64,000 nt of DNA from contig OZ005613.1 of the NCBI GenBank assembly GCA_963930655.1, forward strand, positions 11,354,501-11,418,500, in the 5' to 3' direction. The position numbers and the translations under genes were made by a program. The notes under the pieces were generated by a model. The model had not been told where the DNA came from. It was given only the letters and a program-made list of their open reading frames with translations, and did no database searches. This stretch comes from Myrica gale. Taxonomy: Eukaryota; Streptophyta; Magnoliopsida; Fagales; Myricaceae. Positions 12,106 to 23,805 of the stretch are shown piece by piece (within the stretch, counting starts at the first letter, position 1; each line of letters begins with the position of its first letter).

Positions 12106-12989
12106 TGTAGATCTCATCGAGGGGCGTCTTGCTATAGTATGAAAGTCCTCGGCTTTCCTTGTTGGAGTAAGTACTCTATCTGTCGCTTAAGCTCATAAGT
12201 CTGTTTTATGCCCGTGGTCTTCGTGGAAATCACAGTGCTTGCTCTGGTCTTATTTCTTTGGTGGTGCTTTATGTTTCTGAGGCCACTTGACATTTGGGTC
12301 TTGCCTTATTTGCATTAAAACCTCCCTAGGGGAAGTGGTGAGAGCTGTGAAAGTAGGGAAAAGGCGTTGCTTCTGAGATGGTTGATCACGCTGCATGGGT
12401 CTTTCTGAGCGGTCCCTGTCGGTTCGTCATCATCGATCTCTGTAGTGAGAACGGTCGATGTCGCAGTCCCTTTTGTCTCCATGTTGGTCAAGAGGTGTTG
12501 AATGGAGATGTGCAACAAATATGTCCTCGAAGTCCATGTGTTTTTGTTCTTTGGTCATGGCATCAATAAAATCTGACGGGGCTTACCTCATGAAGGTTTT
12601 GAGGAAGTTGCTCGGCTGAAGGCGTGTGGTCAGAGCCATAAGCTTGAACTCATCAGTAGCCTGGGAAACTATGCTGGCCTCGCAATTGAAGCCCGATATG
12701 TAACTGCGTAGGCTTTCCTTGGGGTTTTGCTTGACACAGAACAGGTAGGAGGTCGGGCACTTTATTTGTCAATAGATAAAAAGTGATTAATGAACTACAT
12801 GTTAGGGTTGTCGAAATCGTCGATGGTTACAGCCGATAGAATAGAAAACCATTGTTGTGCTGATCCCTTGAGAGTTAATGAGAACGCGCGACAAAGGGTA
12901 AGGTCTATATATGACTGGACGTGCATGTGCAGGTCAAAGATTTCCAGGTGATCACCGGGATCACCAGAACTGTCAGGGGTGGTCGGAAG
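12106..12989 (-). pseudogene. Tat-like Ty3 gag remnant (main part)
   Basis: On the minus strand the reading LPTTPDSSGDPGDHLEIF, followed by 'LCRAFSLTLKGSAQQWF', matches the Retrotrans_gag core of non-chromovirus (Tat/Ogre-type) Ty3 elements: D-P-x-D-H-L, then C-R-A-F-x-x-T-L-K-G-x-A-x-x-W-F. Further left, near 12240-12120, 'HCDFHEDHGHKTDL' is followed by 'LKRQIEYLLQQGK', the usual C-terminal gag motif of this group. Stops and frame changes break the frame throughout, and pol is absent to the left. The Tekay element inserted into this gag at the GGAAG site, so the start of the same gag continues on the far side at 24368. Gag would form the virus-like particle in the cytoplasm; this copy cannot. 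Confidence 0.75.
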
Positions 12990-13166
12990 TGTCACGCCCC
13001 GAACGCTAGCTAAACGAGGCTAATGACAGCCGCGAGCATTCCCGGCATGGGACGCTCCAGCGTACTTATACCACTAAACTGTCACGCCCCGAACGCTAGC
13101 TAAACGAGGCTAATGACAGCCGTGAGCATTCCCGGCATGGGACGCTCCAGCGTACTTACTACTATA
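12990..13166 (-). repeat. Terminal tandem duplication in the 3' LTR (90-bp unit with PBS fragment)
   Basis: The LTR terminus occurs twice, at 12990-13079 and from 13080. The outer unit ends on the plus strand with ATACCACTAAAC, which is identical to the PBS plus spacer found next to the other LTR (21110-21121). The two units otherwise match for about 78 bp. Confidence 0.9.
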
Positions 13167-15295
13167 CTTGCAGCGGAAAAGACGTTGATGCTTCAATGTT
13201 AAAAAGAAGCCTTATAATGCTAGCGTATAACGTGCATAAGAACATACTTTCCATTGATAACTCAAGGTTGTTAAACACATTCTCAAAATATCAACCAGTC
13301 TAAAACATTAACTAACTAAGCCAAATGAAACCCATGACCACCACATCACGGTGGCTCATGCCGGCTTTTACAAAAATTAGCTAAATCTTTCCTAACGTTA
13401 GCAAACAAGAGATACATTTCATCAACCCTTCTCCTAGGGTTCAAGGTCCTCTTCTTAAGATTCCACCCCTGTAACATCATCTGGAATGATACAATTTAAA
13501 ACTGTGAGTCGAAAGACTCAGTAAGGAATTATAGCTAAAACATGGGTTGAAATTGTAAGCATGCACTTGAACTTGAAATCATCATGAATTTAAAATAATC
13601 ATGAACTTAAACATAATGTAGTTCACGTACTTGAACTTGAAATATCATGAGCTTTAACTTGAAATATCATGTAAACGTATGTAATTCATGCATGATCATG
13701 AATTTTGATGCACGTGTATGCCTCATGATTGCATATGCACATGCACTTGCTCTTGAAAACTTCACTATTACTTATAAATCTCTTGCTTTTGGGAAATCTT
13801 TCCAATCCTTATCTTATGGGCTACTTGAGCTCCACCTACCCCTGAAATCAGGGTTGTGCGTTCCCGTAGGAACAGTCCCTTATTTCCCTTAGGGACCTTA
13901 CATATGGTCGAGCTAGCTCACCTTCTCTCATTCGTCCTTCAGTGGCTAGACACGACCCTTGAGGTTCACACCTTCTTGCAAGCATCCTTCAGTGTGATTG
14001 CACTTACCTCATGGACTACCCATCCTTCTTGCAAGCATCCTTCGGTATGGGTGTCCTAGGTGACATCCATCCTTCACGTAAACGTCCTTCGGAAATGGAT
14101 GCACCTTCTTGACTTGGTACGGTACCGACCGACTTGGGTTCGTTAATAACTTGTCATAAAACTTGTCATAAAGTAGCATAAAAATGGTACTTTCATTTGC
14201 ATAAAATGTCTCATTTCTCATGAGGAAAATGAATGCAAATGATCATGATGCATTCATGTCGTGCTTGGTAATGTCATGCTTGATATGCTTATTCATGAAT
14301 ATTCTTCATGCAGTGTATCATTCCAGTTTGTAAAGATTTTCACTTACCTTAGGCTTGCTTGAGTATCGTGTGTCTCGTTACCTACAATGAACCGTACTAT
14401 TGTCATTCATAGGTTCACTAAACGTATATAGTAATCAATACATTACTCACACGAATCTGTTTTAATAGACCCTCACACTAATTTTTCATACCATAACATA
14501 TTCGTCATACCTCTAATTCACATGCAAGTTATCTTAAAACGCTCTCTTTCTTAACTTGAAACAAATTCCAAGACCAACCCCGTAAAATTGGACTAAAATA
14601 TCAAGAGATAACCACCAATGCAACAAAGCCTTGAAATCTGCATATGTAACTCCAGAAATCACAACAATCTCCAACAACCAAAATCCGAATCTCTACATGT
14701 CACAACCAACATCCAAGGCTAACTTGACATCTCATAACAACAACTATACTCTCACCTTCCTCCCACTTACAACTTCAACTCGAAGTTTACAACCAAATCA
14801 TGGTTCCATAATTATCAAGTTAACACCATTGCATGTACCCATTTCTCTTGGGCTGTTTACCAAACACCTAGTGTGCGTTATTGGTCCTCTTGCCTATTTT
14901 CCCAGATCTGAACATATCCCTAACACTTAGGGCTTTGTGGTTCTCAATATCACTAGCATACATACACTATCTAATGCATCAAACCCTAGATTCGGCCATA
15001 CTTGCTCAACTTAGGTTTCAATCCCCTCTTAGGCCTTTTATCAAACACCTAGAGCACATAACCAATTCTCTTGAACCCTCATTTCAGATCTAGTCATTTT
15101 TCCACATGTTCTCATGTAAAAATCTATGCTACACTTACAAGATCTACCTTGAACATACCTAGATCCACACTAAACATCCATGAATCACAAGGAGAACACT
15201 ACTTAGACAAATTACCAACAAACCACAACCAACCAACAAAAGAAAACAAGAACATCACCAACCACAACTAACCAACAAAAGGAAACAAGAAGAGA

Positions 15296-15330
<35 letters not shown>

Positions 15331-15651
15331 CACGATTTTCGGCCAGCAAGGATTTACCTCGCTTCTCTCCTCTTCCTCCTTCTTTTCTTCTCCTTCTTCT
15401 TCTCCTTCTTCCTTCTTCTTCTTCCTTCTTCTTCTTCCTTCTTCTTCTTCCTTCTTCTTCTTTCGGGTGGGTGACTTAGGGCAAGGGAAAATGAAAAGGC
15501 TGAAGAGAGGGGAAAAATGAAGTGTTCGGCAAAGGGGGAGAGAGTAATAGGCGTGAAAATTGTTGGGGAAAAGACAAGTTTGCCCTCCCCCTACTTCATA
15601 AATTTCAACTTGCGTATTTCAAACCGGTAAAATTCCGGAATGTAGTTATAT

Positions 15652-16110
15652 GTGTCGACACCATCACTCAAGGTGTCGACACTTACAACATATTTAGTAA
15701 GATGTGTCGACACCATCACTCAAGGTGTCGACACTTCCAACACTTAGCCATAGTGGGAAAAATGTAAACTCTCGGGTTTCAATTAGATGTGTCGACACCA
15801 TCACCCAAGGTGTCGACACTTCCATCACTTGGTCAAAATCCACGGGAGTTCTGGAAAAAGGCGAACTCTCGGGTTTCAGTTGGATGTGTCGACACCATCA
15901 CCCAAGGTGTCGACACTTCCAACACTTAGTAAAAATCACTCTAGTTCCGGAAAGATATAAACGCTCGGGTATCAGTCTAATGTGTCGACACTATGACTCA
16001 AAGTGTCGACACTTACAACACTTAGTCAAAATTCACTTTGGTCTCCAGGAAAAGGTAAACTTTCGGGTGTTAGTATAATGTGTCGACACTATGTTCCAAT
16101 GTGTCGACAC
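15652..16110. repeat. Six pairs of GTGTCGACAC, each 21 bp apart, in the 3' LTR
   Basis: Exact copies start at 15652/15673, 15704/15725, 15789/15810, 15886/15907, 15982/16003 and 16080/16101. Every pair is spaced exactly 21 bp start to start. In most pairs the outer 11 bases GTGTCGACACC ... GGTGTCGACAC also form an inverted repeat around a 9-bp spacer. Before the third to sixth pairs, CTCTCGGG or a close variant lies ~18-25 bp upstream. The peptides with repeated Cys-Arg-His read here are an artefact of this array. Confidence 0.97.
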
Positions 16111-16213
16111 TTACCTCAAAAATCACCAATTAAAACATACCTACATCCTGAGGAAAACCATAGCAAAATCTCTCTCTCCTATACAATGACATAAGTAAAT
16201 TCGGGATCTCACA

Positions 16214-16226
16214 TCCTCCCCTCCTT
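16214..16226 (-). other. Polypurine tract of the Tekay element
   Basis: Minus strand AAGGAGGGGAGGA lies directly against the 3' LTR start TGTGAGATCC. It primes plus-strand DNA synthesis. Confidence 0.85.
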
Positions 16227-16467
16227 ATAAAATTCCGTCCTCGGAATTCGATCTTCCTTACCAGAGATTTGTCCTGATGGTGGAGGTCTAGGACGGGTGA
16301 ATACTCGAACTGGCCCCACAACTAACGTTATCATAATACACACATATATGCCTTTATATACTTCAACATAGCACTATAGCTCATATGTATAGTGAGACAA
16401 TATAAAGGTATCAATGAAAAGAAAAACAGATCAGGCAAGTCATATCGAAATTCTAACATTATCCTTC

Positions 16468-19400
16468 TTAACTTTGTCCTTCCCGTAAGTGGGGATATTT
16501 CGAGTACATTTCACTTTCTAACTCCCATGAGGCATCTTCTACTCCGTGGTTTCTCCACAAGACCTTAACAAGAGGTATGGTTTTGGTCCTCAGTTGCTGC
16601 TCCTTCCTATCCAAAACCCTTATAGGTTCTTCCACATACGTAAGGTTTTCTCTAACCTGCAAAGGCTCATAATCTAATACATGGGTAGGATCAGTTACAT
16701 ACTTCCTTAGGAGCGATACATGAAACACATTGTGAACTCCCTCTAAACAAGGGGGTAGGGCCAACCTGTACGCCACGGGCCCAACTCTATCTAGGATCTC
16801 AAAGGGTCCTATGAATCTGGGTTGGAGCTTCCCCTTTTTTCCAAATCTCGTTATCCCCTTCTTCGGAGAAATCTTCAGAAATACTCTGCTCCCAGCCTCA
16901 AATTCAAGTTCTCTTCTTCGATTATCAGCATAGCTCTTCTGCCTGCATTGGGCTGTCACAAGCCTATCTTTGATTACTTGGATCTTTTCCCGTGTCTCTG
17001 AAACTATTTCCGGCCCTAACATCCTTCTTTCGCCTACCTCATCCCAATACAAAGGTGATCTACACCTCCTCCCATACAAGGCTTCATAGGGTGCCATACC
17101 AATACTTGCTTGAAAACTGTTATTGTACGCGAATTCCGCTAAAGGCAAGTATTGAGCCCATCCTCCTTTGAAATCCACAACGCAAGCCCTGAGCATATCC
17201 TCCAGAATTTGTATAGTCCTTTCCGACTGCCCATCTGTCTGTGGGTGGAAAGCGGTACTAAAATTCAACCGAGTTCCCAATGACTCCTGCAATCGTTTCC
17301 AGAATCTCGATGTAAATCTCGGATCTCTATCCGACACTATGCTCTTAGGCACTCCATGTAATCTGACAATCTCTTGAAGATAAATCTCCGCTAACTTCTC
17401 CGGGGCATACTTCACCTTAATGGGTAAGAAGTGTGCCGACTTGGTTAGTCGGTCCACGATCACCCATATAGCATCGTAACCCGAAGTAGTTCGAGGCAAC
17501 CCCACTACGAAATCCATGGCTATCCCTTCCCACTTCCATTCAGGGATCTCTAGAGGCTTTAGTGTTCCTGCTGGCCTCTGGTGCTCGGCTTTCACCTTCT
17601 GGCAAGTCAAACATCGAGCCACATACTCGGCTATCTCCCGCTTCATATTAGGCCACCAAAAGACCTTCTTAATATCTTGATACATCTTCGTGCCTCCTGG
17701 ATGGATGGTATAAGGCGTAGAATGAGCCTCTGCTAGAATCAAGTCTTTAATCTCCCTTGTACTTGGCACACAAATTCTGCCTCGATATCGTAATAACTCA
17801 TCCTTATCTCCAAAGTCGGGGTCTTCCTTTTTCTCAATTCGCTCTCTAATCCCTTCAATCACCTTATCATTCTTCTGGGCCTCTCGAATCTGCTCCTCCA
17901 GGGTAGGTTGCAACGAGAGCCCTGCAATGGAGACAAACTGATCGACAATGATAAGCACAATCTCTGCCCTTTTTAAGTCTCTCCTGATTTCCTCGGGCAC
18001 CACCTCCATTGAACTTGCCTCTACTGAACTTGTTTCTGCCGACTTCCTACTTAATGCGTCGGCCACCACATTGGCTTTTCCAGGGTGATAACTTATTGTG
18101 CAATCATAATCTTTAATCAACTCTAACCATCGCCGCTGTCTCATGTTCAGCTCTTTCTGGGTGTTAAAATACTTAAGACTCTTATGATTGGTGAATATCT
18201 CACATTTAACCCCATACAAATAATGTCTCCATATTTTTAACGCATAGACTACAGCAGCTAACTCTAAGTCATGCGTGGGATAATTAATCTCGTGAGGCCT
18301 CAGTTGCCTAGAAGCATAAGCTATTACCCTTTTGTCTTGCATCAAAACACAACCTAAACCTTGCTTCGATGCGTCGCTATAGATTTCATACTCTCCATAT
18401 TCCGAGGGTAGTGCTAATACTGGAGCAGTAACTAAATTGGCCTTTAACTCTTGGAAGCTCCACTCACACTCATGAGTCCATTCAAATTTGACATTCTTCT
18501 TTGTTAGAGACGTCAAAGGCTTGGCCATCTTTGAGAATCCCTTGATAAACCTCCGATAGTACCCTGCTAATCCCAGAAAACTTCTTACTTCCTTCACATT
18601 CGTAGGCCTCGGCCACTTGAATATAGCAGCTACCTTTCCGGGATCCACGGCAATCCCTTCTCCGGACACTACATGCCCCAAAAAGCGAACTTGTTCCAAC
18701 CAAAACTCACATTTGGAAAACTTGGCAAACAGCTTCTTCTCCCTAAGAATCTGTAGAACAATCCTTAAATGCTTCTCATGTTCCTCCTTATTCCGTGAGT
18801 AAATCAGTATGTCATCAATAAAGACAACCACAAACTTATCTAAGAATTCCCGAAACACCCTATTCATCAAATCCATAAATGCGGCTGGGGCATTGGTTAG
18901 CCCAAAAGGCATCACCATAAATTCGTAATGGCCATATCGCGTTCGAAATGCCGTCTTCGGTATGTCCTCCCCCTTCACCTTCAACTGGTGATATCCCGAT
19001 CTCAAATCAATCTTCGAGAATGCCTGTGCCCCTTGCAATTGATCAAATAGATCATCAATGCGAGGCAACGGGTATCTATTCTTGATAGTCACCTTATTCA
19101 ACTCCCTGTAATCAATGCACATCCTGAGGCTTCCATCTTTCTTCTTTACGAACAAGATCGGAGCTCCCCAAGGTGACACACTCGGCCGAATGAACCCTTT
19201 ATCCAATAGATCCTCCAGCTGAATCTTCAATTCCTTCAACTCTGCTGGTGCCATCCTATACGGTGCTTTAGAAATTGGAGTTGTCCCTGGTTCTAAATCG
19301 ATGCCAAACTCCACTTCCCTATCAGGAGGTAATCCGGGTAATTCTTCCGGAAACACATCAGGAAATTCGTTCACTATAGGGGTTTGCTCTACCGTAGCGG

Positions 19401-20295
19401 TCTCTCTCTGCATTTCATTTGCCCAAACTAAGAACCCCTCACTTCCTCCTTGCAACCATTTCTTGGCTTGCATGGCTGAAATGATCGCCGGTCTTCGTTC
19501 CACCTTTCTCATGCCTACAAAACAACAATCCGGTCTCCCCTCCTTTTGGAACACGACCTTCTTCTCGTAACATTTTATGCTAGCACCGTGTGTTGCCAAC
19601 CAATCCATACCTAAAATGAGGTCGAACCCTCCCATTTCCATCACTATCAGGTTAGCCGGCATAATTTGCCCCTCAACTTCTATCGGGAAATTTTTCACTA
19701 TTCGATCGCAATTGATCCTCCCACCAGTAGGTGTTGATACTACTACATGACATCCTAATGGCTCATGCTTTAAATCTCTTGCCTTACAATATGCCGATGC
19801 TATGAATGAATGTGTGGCCCCTGAATCAAATAATACAAGGGCTTCTCCCTGTGGCAAGGGCAACTTACCCGTTACTACTCTGGTTTGGTCCTCCGCATCC
19901 CTCGGGGTCAGAGCATATAGTCTTGCTTGAGTTGGACCGCTTTGCCTCCTCGAATTGTCTTGCGGTGCGGGTTGGGATGCTTGGCTTGAATTACTTTTTT
20001 GCCCTACAATCTCGGGCAATGTGACCTGGCTTCCCGCACTGGAAGCATACTCCCTGCCTACACTCTCCGGGATGCTTCTTGCCACATTTGTTGCATATTG
20101 GGAATTGATTCCCTCCTGCAATCTGACTTCCTCCAGGTCTCTGGTTCTGGGCTCCACCAGGTCTCTGATTCTGGCCCCGTGATAAACCCTGCTTGCTTTT
20201 CTTCCAGGGTGCCTGTGACGTTTCCAGCTTGGGAGGAGCCTTCCTCTTTTGCTGGTCGTAAAATGCTGCTGTCCTCTGCAGACCTCTTTCCACAA
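16468..20295 (-). CDS. pol: Tekay chromovirus pol polyprotein (protease, RT, RNase H, integrase, chromodomain)
   Basis: A 1275-codon open frame. About the first 99 codons overlap gag in another frame and are unlikely to be real; pol-like sequence begins near residue 100. Domains in order: aspartic protease with DSGA at ~157-160; reverse transcriptase (~330-540) with FIDD at ~492-495; RNase H (~630-750) with DAS at 641 and ADALSR at ~745; an HHCC zinc region; and an integrase core with D in 'AMDFVVGLP', D in 'IVSDRDPRF' and E in '[13 protein letters not shown]'. The tail '[16 protein letters not shown]' fits a chromodomain that would steer insertion. In RNase H the usual FTDHKSLKY reads FTNHKSLKY, so one expected catalytic aspartate is Asn. 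No internal stop. The frame is one base ahead of gag (see 19991-20974). Confidence 0.93.
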   Translation of the reverse strand: MWKEVCRGQQHFTTSKRGRLLPSWKRHRHPGRKASRVYHGARIRDLVEPRTRDLEEVRLQEGINSQYATNVARSIPESVGREYASSAGSQVTLPEIVGQKSNSSQASQPAPQDNSRRQSGPTQARLYALTPRDAEDQTRVVTGKLPLPQGEALVLFDSGATHSFIASAYCKARDLKHEPLGCHVVVSTPTGGRINCDRIVKNFPIEVEGQIMPANLIVMEMGGFDLILGMDWLATHGASIKCYEKKVVFQKEGRPDCCFVGMRKVERRPAIISAMQAKKWLQGGSEGFLVWANEMQRETATVEQTPIVNEFPDVFPEELPGLPPDREVEFGIDLEPGTTPISKAPYRMAPAELKELKIQLEDLLDKGFIRPSVSPWGAPILFVKKKDGSLRMCIDYRELNKVTIKNRYPLPRIDDLFDQLQGAQAFSKIDLRSGYHQLKVKGEDIPKTAFRTRYGHYEFMVMPFGLTNAPAAFMDLMNRVFREFLDKFVVVFIDDILIYSRNKEEHEKHLRIVLQILREKKLFAKFSKCEFWLEQVRFLGHVVSGEGIAVDPGKVAAIFKWPRPTNVKEVRSFLGLAGYYRRFIKGFSKMAKPLTSLTKKNVKFEWTHECEWSFQELKANLVTAPVLALPSEYGEYEIYSDASKQGLGCVLMQDKRVIAYASRQLRPHEINYPTHDLELAAVVYALKIWRHYLYGVKCEIFTNHKSLKYFNTQKELNMRQRRWLELIKDYDCTISYHPGKANVVADALSRKSAETSSVEASSMEVVPEEIRRDLKRAEIVLIIVDQFVSIAGLSLQPTLEEQIREAQKNDKVIEGIRERIEKKEDPDFGDKDELLRYRGRICVPSTREIKDLILAEAHSTPYTIHPGGTKMYQDIKKVFWWPNMKREIAEYVARCLTCQKVKAEHQRPAGTLKPLEIPEWKWEGIAMDFVVGLPRTTSGYDAIWVIVDRLTKSAHFLPIKVKYAPEKLAEIYLQEIVRLHGVPKSIVSDRDPRFTSRFWKRLQESLGTRLNFSTAFHPQTDGQSERTIQILEDMLRACVVDFKGGWAQYLPLAEFAYNNSFQASIGMAPYEALYGRRCRSPLYWDEVGERRMLGPEIVSETREKIQVIKDRLVTAQCRQKSYADNRRRELEFEAGSRVFLKISPKKGITRFGKKGKLQPRFIGPFEILDRVGPVAYRLALPPCLEGVHNVFHVSLLRKYVTDPTHVLDYEPLQVRENLTYVEEPIRVLDRKEQQLRTKTIPLVKVLWRNHGVEDASWELESEMYSKYPHLREGQS

Positions 20296-20974
20296 TCACT
20301 GCCCGTTCTATGACTTCTGCCAACGTCTTCAAGTTATGGGCCATAACTCTGTCAAAGATTCGGGGATGAAGTCCCTCTTCAAACTTCCTGGCTTTCCTCT
20401 CCTCATCTGGTACTAAATACGGAGCAAACCTCACCAACTCCATGAATCGACCAGAGTATTGATCAACAGTCATTGATCCCTGAGTTAAGTTGGCAAACTC
20501 TCTCGCTTTTGCTTCCCGCGTCGTCCTTGGAAAATAGCGGTCCAGGAATTCTTGTTGAAACCTCTCCCAGATTATGGGTTGTTCTCCCAATTCTTGGCTC
20601 AGTAGGAGCTTCTTGGATAGCCACCACCTCTTGGCATCTCCCTGTAGCTTGAAGGTAGCAAAGCTCACTCTCTGGGAGTCTGTACACCCCATGACTTCCA
20701 GCAACTCTTTCATCTCTAGAAGCCAGTTTTCTGCTAGAACGGCATCTCCTCTACCGTTATATACCGGCGGGTGTTGGCGGTTAAACTGGTCAAAGGTGCA
20801 TCCTTCAGGGCGATCTCGAGCCCCTTGCACATTTGCCCCTTGCACATTTGCCCCTTGCTGCACTTGTTCAGCGATGAGCTGAGCCATGTGCCTTAAAACA
20901 TCATTGGTAGAGACACCTGATTCTTCGGGCTCCTCCTCCGTGTTTCTATTCCTGGGTTGTTTCCTAGGTGGCAT
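19991..20974 (-). CDS. gag: Tekay chromovirus gag
   Basis: 327 residues starting [11 protein letters not shown]. The Retrotrans_gag core lies around residues 85-230 (W-L-L-E-M-K-E, then A-K-R-W-W, then '[18 protein letters not shown]'). A basic linker follows, then two zinc-knuckle-like motifs near the C terminus: [12 protein letters not shown] and [15 protein letters not shown] short internal repeat, GANVQ twice near residue 43, comes from a DNA duplication. The frame ends at TAA right after an A6 run (minus strand GGGCAAAAAAGTAA). Tekay-type elements commonly read gag-pol as one frame; here pol continues one base out of phase. Gag would assemble the cytoplasmic particle and its knuckles would bind the RNA. 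The start is the first ATG after the PBS leader. Confidence 0.92.
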   Translation of the reverse strand: MPPRKQPRNRNTEEEPEESGVSTNDVLRHMAQLIAEQVQQGANVQGANVQGARDRPEGCTFDQFNRQHPPVYNGRGDAVLAENWLLEMKELLEVMGCTDSQRVSFATFKLQGDAKRWWLSKKLLLSQELGEQPIIWERFQQEFLDRYFPRTTREAKAREFANLTQGSMTVDQYSGRFMELVRFAPYLVPDEERKARKFEEGLHPRIFDRVMAHNLKTLAEVIERAVIVERGLQRTAAFYDQQKRKAPPKLETSQAPWKKSKQGLSRGQNQRPGGAQNQRPGGSQIAGGNQFPICNKCGKKHPGECRQGVCFQCGKPGHIARDCRAKK

Positions 20975-21103
20975 CCTGCACTATATCGTCATCACTGCAT
21001 AAGTATCCTAACAACTAGTTGATGCATGAGATTTCTAGCATATAGTATACTCGAAATCCAAATAGGCGAGTAGCAAATCTTAAGTTCACTAAACTCCTAA
21101 ATT

Positions 21104-21115
21104 CCTCTGATACCA
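21104..21115 (-). promoter_or_regulatory. Primer-binding site, initiator-Met tRNA type
   Basis: Minus-strand TGGTATCAGAGG lies 6 bases from the inner edge of the 5' LTR (21122). It matches the usual plant retroelement site complementary to the 3' end of initiator methionine tRNA. Confidence 0.9.
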
Positions 21116-21121
21116 CTAAAC

Positions 21122-21298
21122 TGTCACGCCCCGAACGCTAGCTAAACGAGGCTAATGACAGCCGCGAGCATTCCCGGCATGGGACGCTCCAGCGTACTTA
21201 TACCACTAAACTGTCACGCCCCGAACGCTAGCTAAACGAGGCTAATGACAGCCGCGAGCATTCCCGGCATGGGACGCTCCAGCGTACTTACTACTATA
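21122..21298 (-). repeat. Terminal tandem duplication in the 5' LTR (90-bp unit with PBS fragment)
   Basis: Units start at 21122 and 21212, as in the other LTR. The inserted ATACCACTAAAC between them equals the sequence just outside this LTR (21110-21121), where it forms the PBS and spacer. Confidence 0.9.
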
Positions 21299-23449
21299 CT
21301 TGCAGCGGAAAAGACGTTGATGCTTCAATGTTAAAAAGAAGCCTTATAATGCTAGCGTATAACGTGCATAAGAACATACTTTCCATTGATAACTCAAGGT
21401 TGTTAAACACATTCTCAAAATATCAACCAGTCTAAAACATTAACTAACTAAGCCAAATGAAACCCATGACCACCACATCACGGTGGCTCATGCCGGCTTT
21501 TACAAAAATTAGCTAAATCTTTCCTAACGTTAGCAAACAAGAGATACATTTCATCAACCCTTCTCCTAGGGTTCAAGGTCCTCTTCTTAAGATTCCACCC
21601 CTGTAACATCATCTGGAATGATACAATTTAAAACTGTGAGTCGAAAGACTCAGTAAGGAATTATAGCTAAAACATGGGTTGAAATTGTAAGCATGCACTT
21701 GAACTTGAAATCATCATGAATTTAAAATAATCATGAACTTAAACATAATGTAGTTCACGTACTTGAACTTGAAATATCATGAGCTTTAACTTGAAATATC
21801 ATGAGCTTTAACTTGAAATATCATGTAAACGTATGTAATTCATGCATGATCATGAATTTTGATGCACGTGTATGCCTCATGATTGCATATGCACATGCAC
21901 TTGCTCTTGAAAACTTCACTATTACTTATAAATCTCTTGCTTTTGGGAAATCTTTCCAATCCTTATCTTATGGGCTACTTGAGCTCCACCTACCCCTGAC
22001 ATCAGGGTTGTGCGTTCCCGTAGGAACAGTCCCTTATTTCCCTTAGGGACCTTACATATGGTCGAGCTAGCTCACCTTCTCTCATTCGTCCTTCAGTGGC
22101 TAGACACGACCCTTGAGGTTCACACCTTCTTGCAAGCATCCTTCAGTGTGATTGCACTTACCTCATGGACTACCCATCCTTCTTGCAAGCATCCTTCGGT
22201 ATGGGTGTCCTAGGTGACATCCATCCTTCACGTAAACGTCCTTCGGAAATGGATGCACCTTCTTGACTTGGTACGGTACCGACCGACTTGGGTTCGTTAA
22301 TAACTTGTCATAAAACTTGTCATAAAGTAGCATAAAAATGGTACTTTCATTTGCATAAAATGTCTCATTTCTCATGAGGAAAATGAATGCAAATGATCAT
22401 GATGCATTCATGTCGTGCTTGGTAATGTCATGCTTGATATGCTTATTCATGAATATTCTTCATGCAGTGTATCATTCCAGTTTGTAAAGATTTTCACTTA
22501 CCTTAGGCTTGCTTGAGTATCGTGTGTCTCGTTACCTACAATGAACCGTACTATTGTCATTCATAGGTTCACTAAACGTATATAGTAATCAATACATTAC
22601 TCACACGAATCTGTTTTAATAGACCCTCACACTAATTTTTCATACCATAACATATTCGTCATACCTCTAATTCACATGCAAGTTATCTTAAAACGCTCTC
22701 TTTCTTAACTTGAAACAAATTCCAAGACCAACCCCGTAAAATTGGACTAAAATATCAAGAGATAACCACCAATGCAACAAAGCCTTGAAATCTGCATATG
22801 TAACTCCAGAAATCACAACAATCTCCAACAACCAAAATCCGAATCTCTACATGTCACAACCAACATCCAAGGCTAACTTGACATCTCATAACAACAACTA
22901 TACTCTCACCTTCCTCCCACTTACAACTTCAACTCGAAGTTTACAACCAAATCATGGTTCCATAATTATCAAGTTAACACCATTGCATGTACCCATTTCT
23001 CTTGGGCTGTTTACCAAACACCTAGTGTGCGTTATTGGTCCTCTTGCCTATTTTCCCAGATCTGAACATATCCCTAACACTTAGGGCTTTGTGGTTCTCA
23101 ATATCACTAGCATACATACACTATCTAATGCATCAAACCCTAGATTCGGCCATACTTGCTCAACTTAGGTTTCAATCCCCTCTTAGGCCTTTTATCAAAC
23201 ACCTAGAGCACATAACCAATTCTCTTGAACCCTCATTTCAGATCTAGTCATTTTTCCACATGTTCTCATGTAAAAATCTATGCTACACTTACAAGATCTA
23301 CCTTGAACATACCTAGATCCACACTAAACATCCATGAATCACAAGGAGAACACTACTTAGACAAATTACCAACAAACCACAACCAACCAACAAAAGAAAA
23401 CAAGAACATCACCAACCACAACTAACCAACAAAAGGAAACAAGAAGAGA

Positions 23450-23484
<35 letters not shown>

Positions 23485-23805
23485 CACGATTTTCGGCCAG
23501 CAAGGATTTACCTCGCTTCTCTCCTCTTCCTCCTTCTTTTCTTCTCCTTCTTCTTCTCCTTCTTCCTTCTTCTTCTTCCTTCTTCTTCTTCCTTCTTCTT
23601 CTTCCTTCTTCTTCTTTCGGGTGGGTGACTTAGGGCAAGGGAAAATGAAAAGGCTGAAGAGAGGGGAAAAATGAAGTGTTCGGCAAAGGGGGAGAGAGTA
23701 ATAGGCGTGAAAATGGTTGGGGAAAAGACAAGTTTGCCCTCCCCCTACTTCATAAATTTCAACTTGCGTATTTCAAACCGGTAAAATTCCGGAATGTAGT
23801 TATAT

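Larger units (their letters stand above)
12990..16213 (-). repeat. 3' LTR of the Tekay element (3224 bp)
   Basis: Begins (minus strand) TGTGAGATCCCGAATT at 16213 and ends GGGGCGTGACA at 12990. It matches the other LTR along its whole length. Differences read by eye are T/C at 13123, A/C at 13846, T/G at 15561, and one 22-bp unit ('gagctttaacttgaaat...') fewer here near 13645-13665. It contains a (GA)n run near 15298-15327, a (CTT)n tract at about 15360-15462, six palindrome pairs (15652-16110) and a tandem end duplication (12990-13166). ORFs inside it appear twice in the window only because the LTR does. Confidence 0.95.

Noticed and set aside
15652..16110. Regularly spaced repeats resembling a CRISPR array
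   Set aside because: The repeat is a 10-bp palindrome in pairs inside a plant LTR, spacers between pairs are themselves related, and there are no cas genes.
15704..16194. ORFs with repeated Cys-Arg-His-His (MCRHHHSRCRHFQHL) looking like a Cys/His-rich protein
   Set aside because: They are translations of the GTGTCGACAC array in the LTR and shift frame with it; the same ORFs appear in the second LTR only because the LTRs are copies.
16468..20295. Residues 1-99 of the pol ORF as genuine N-terminal protein
   Set aside because: They overlap gag in a different frame and show no pol-like sequence; the likely pol part starts near residue 100.
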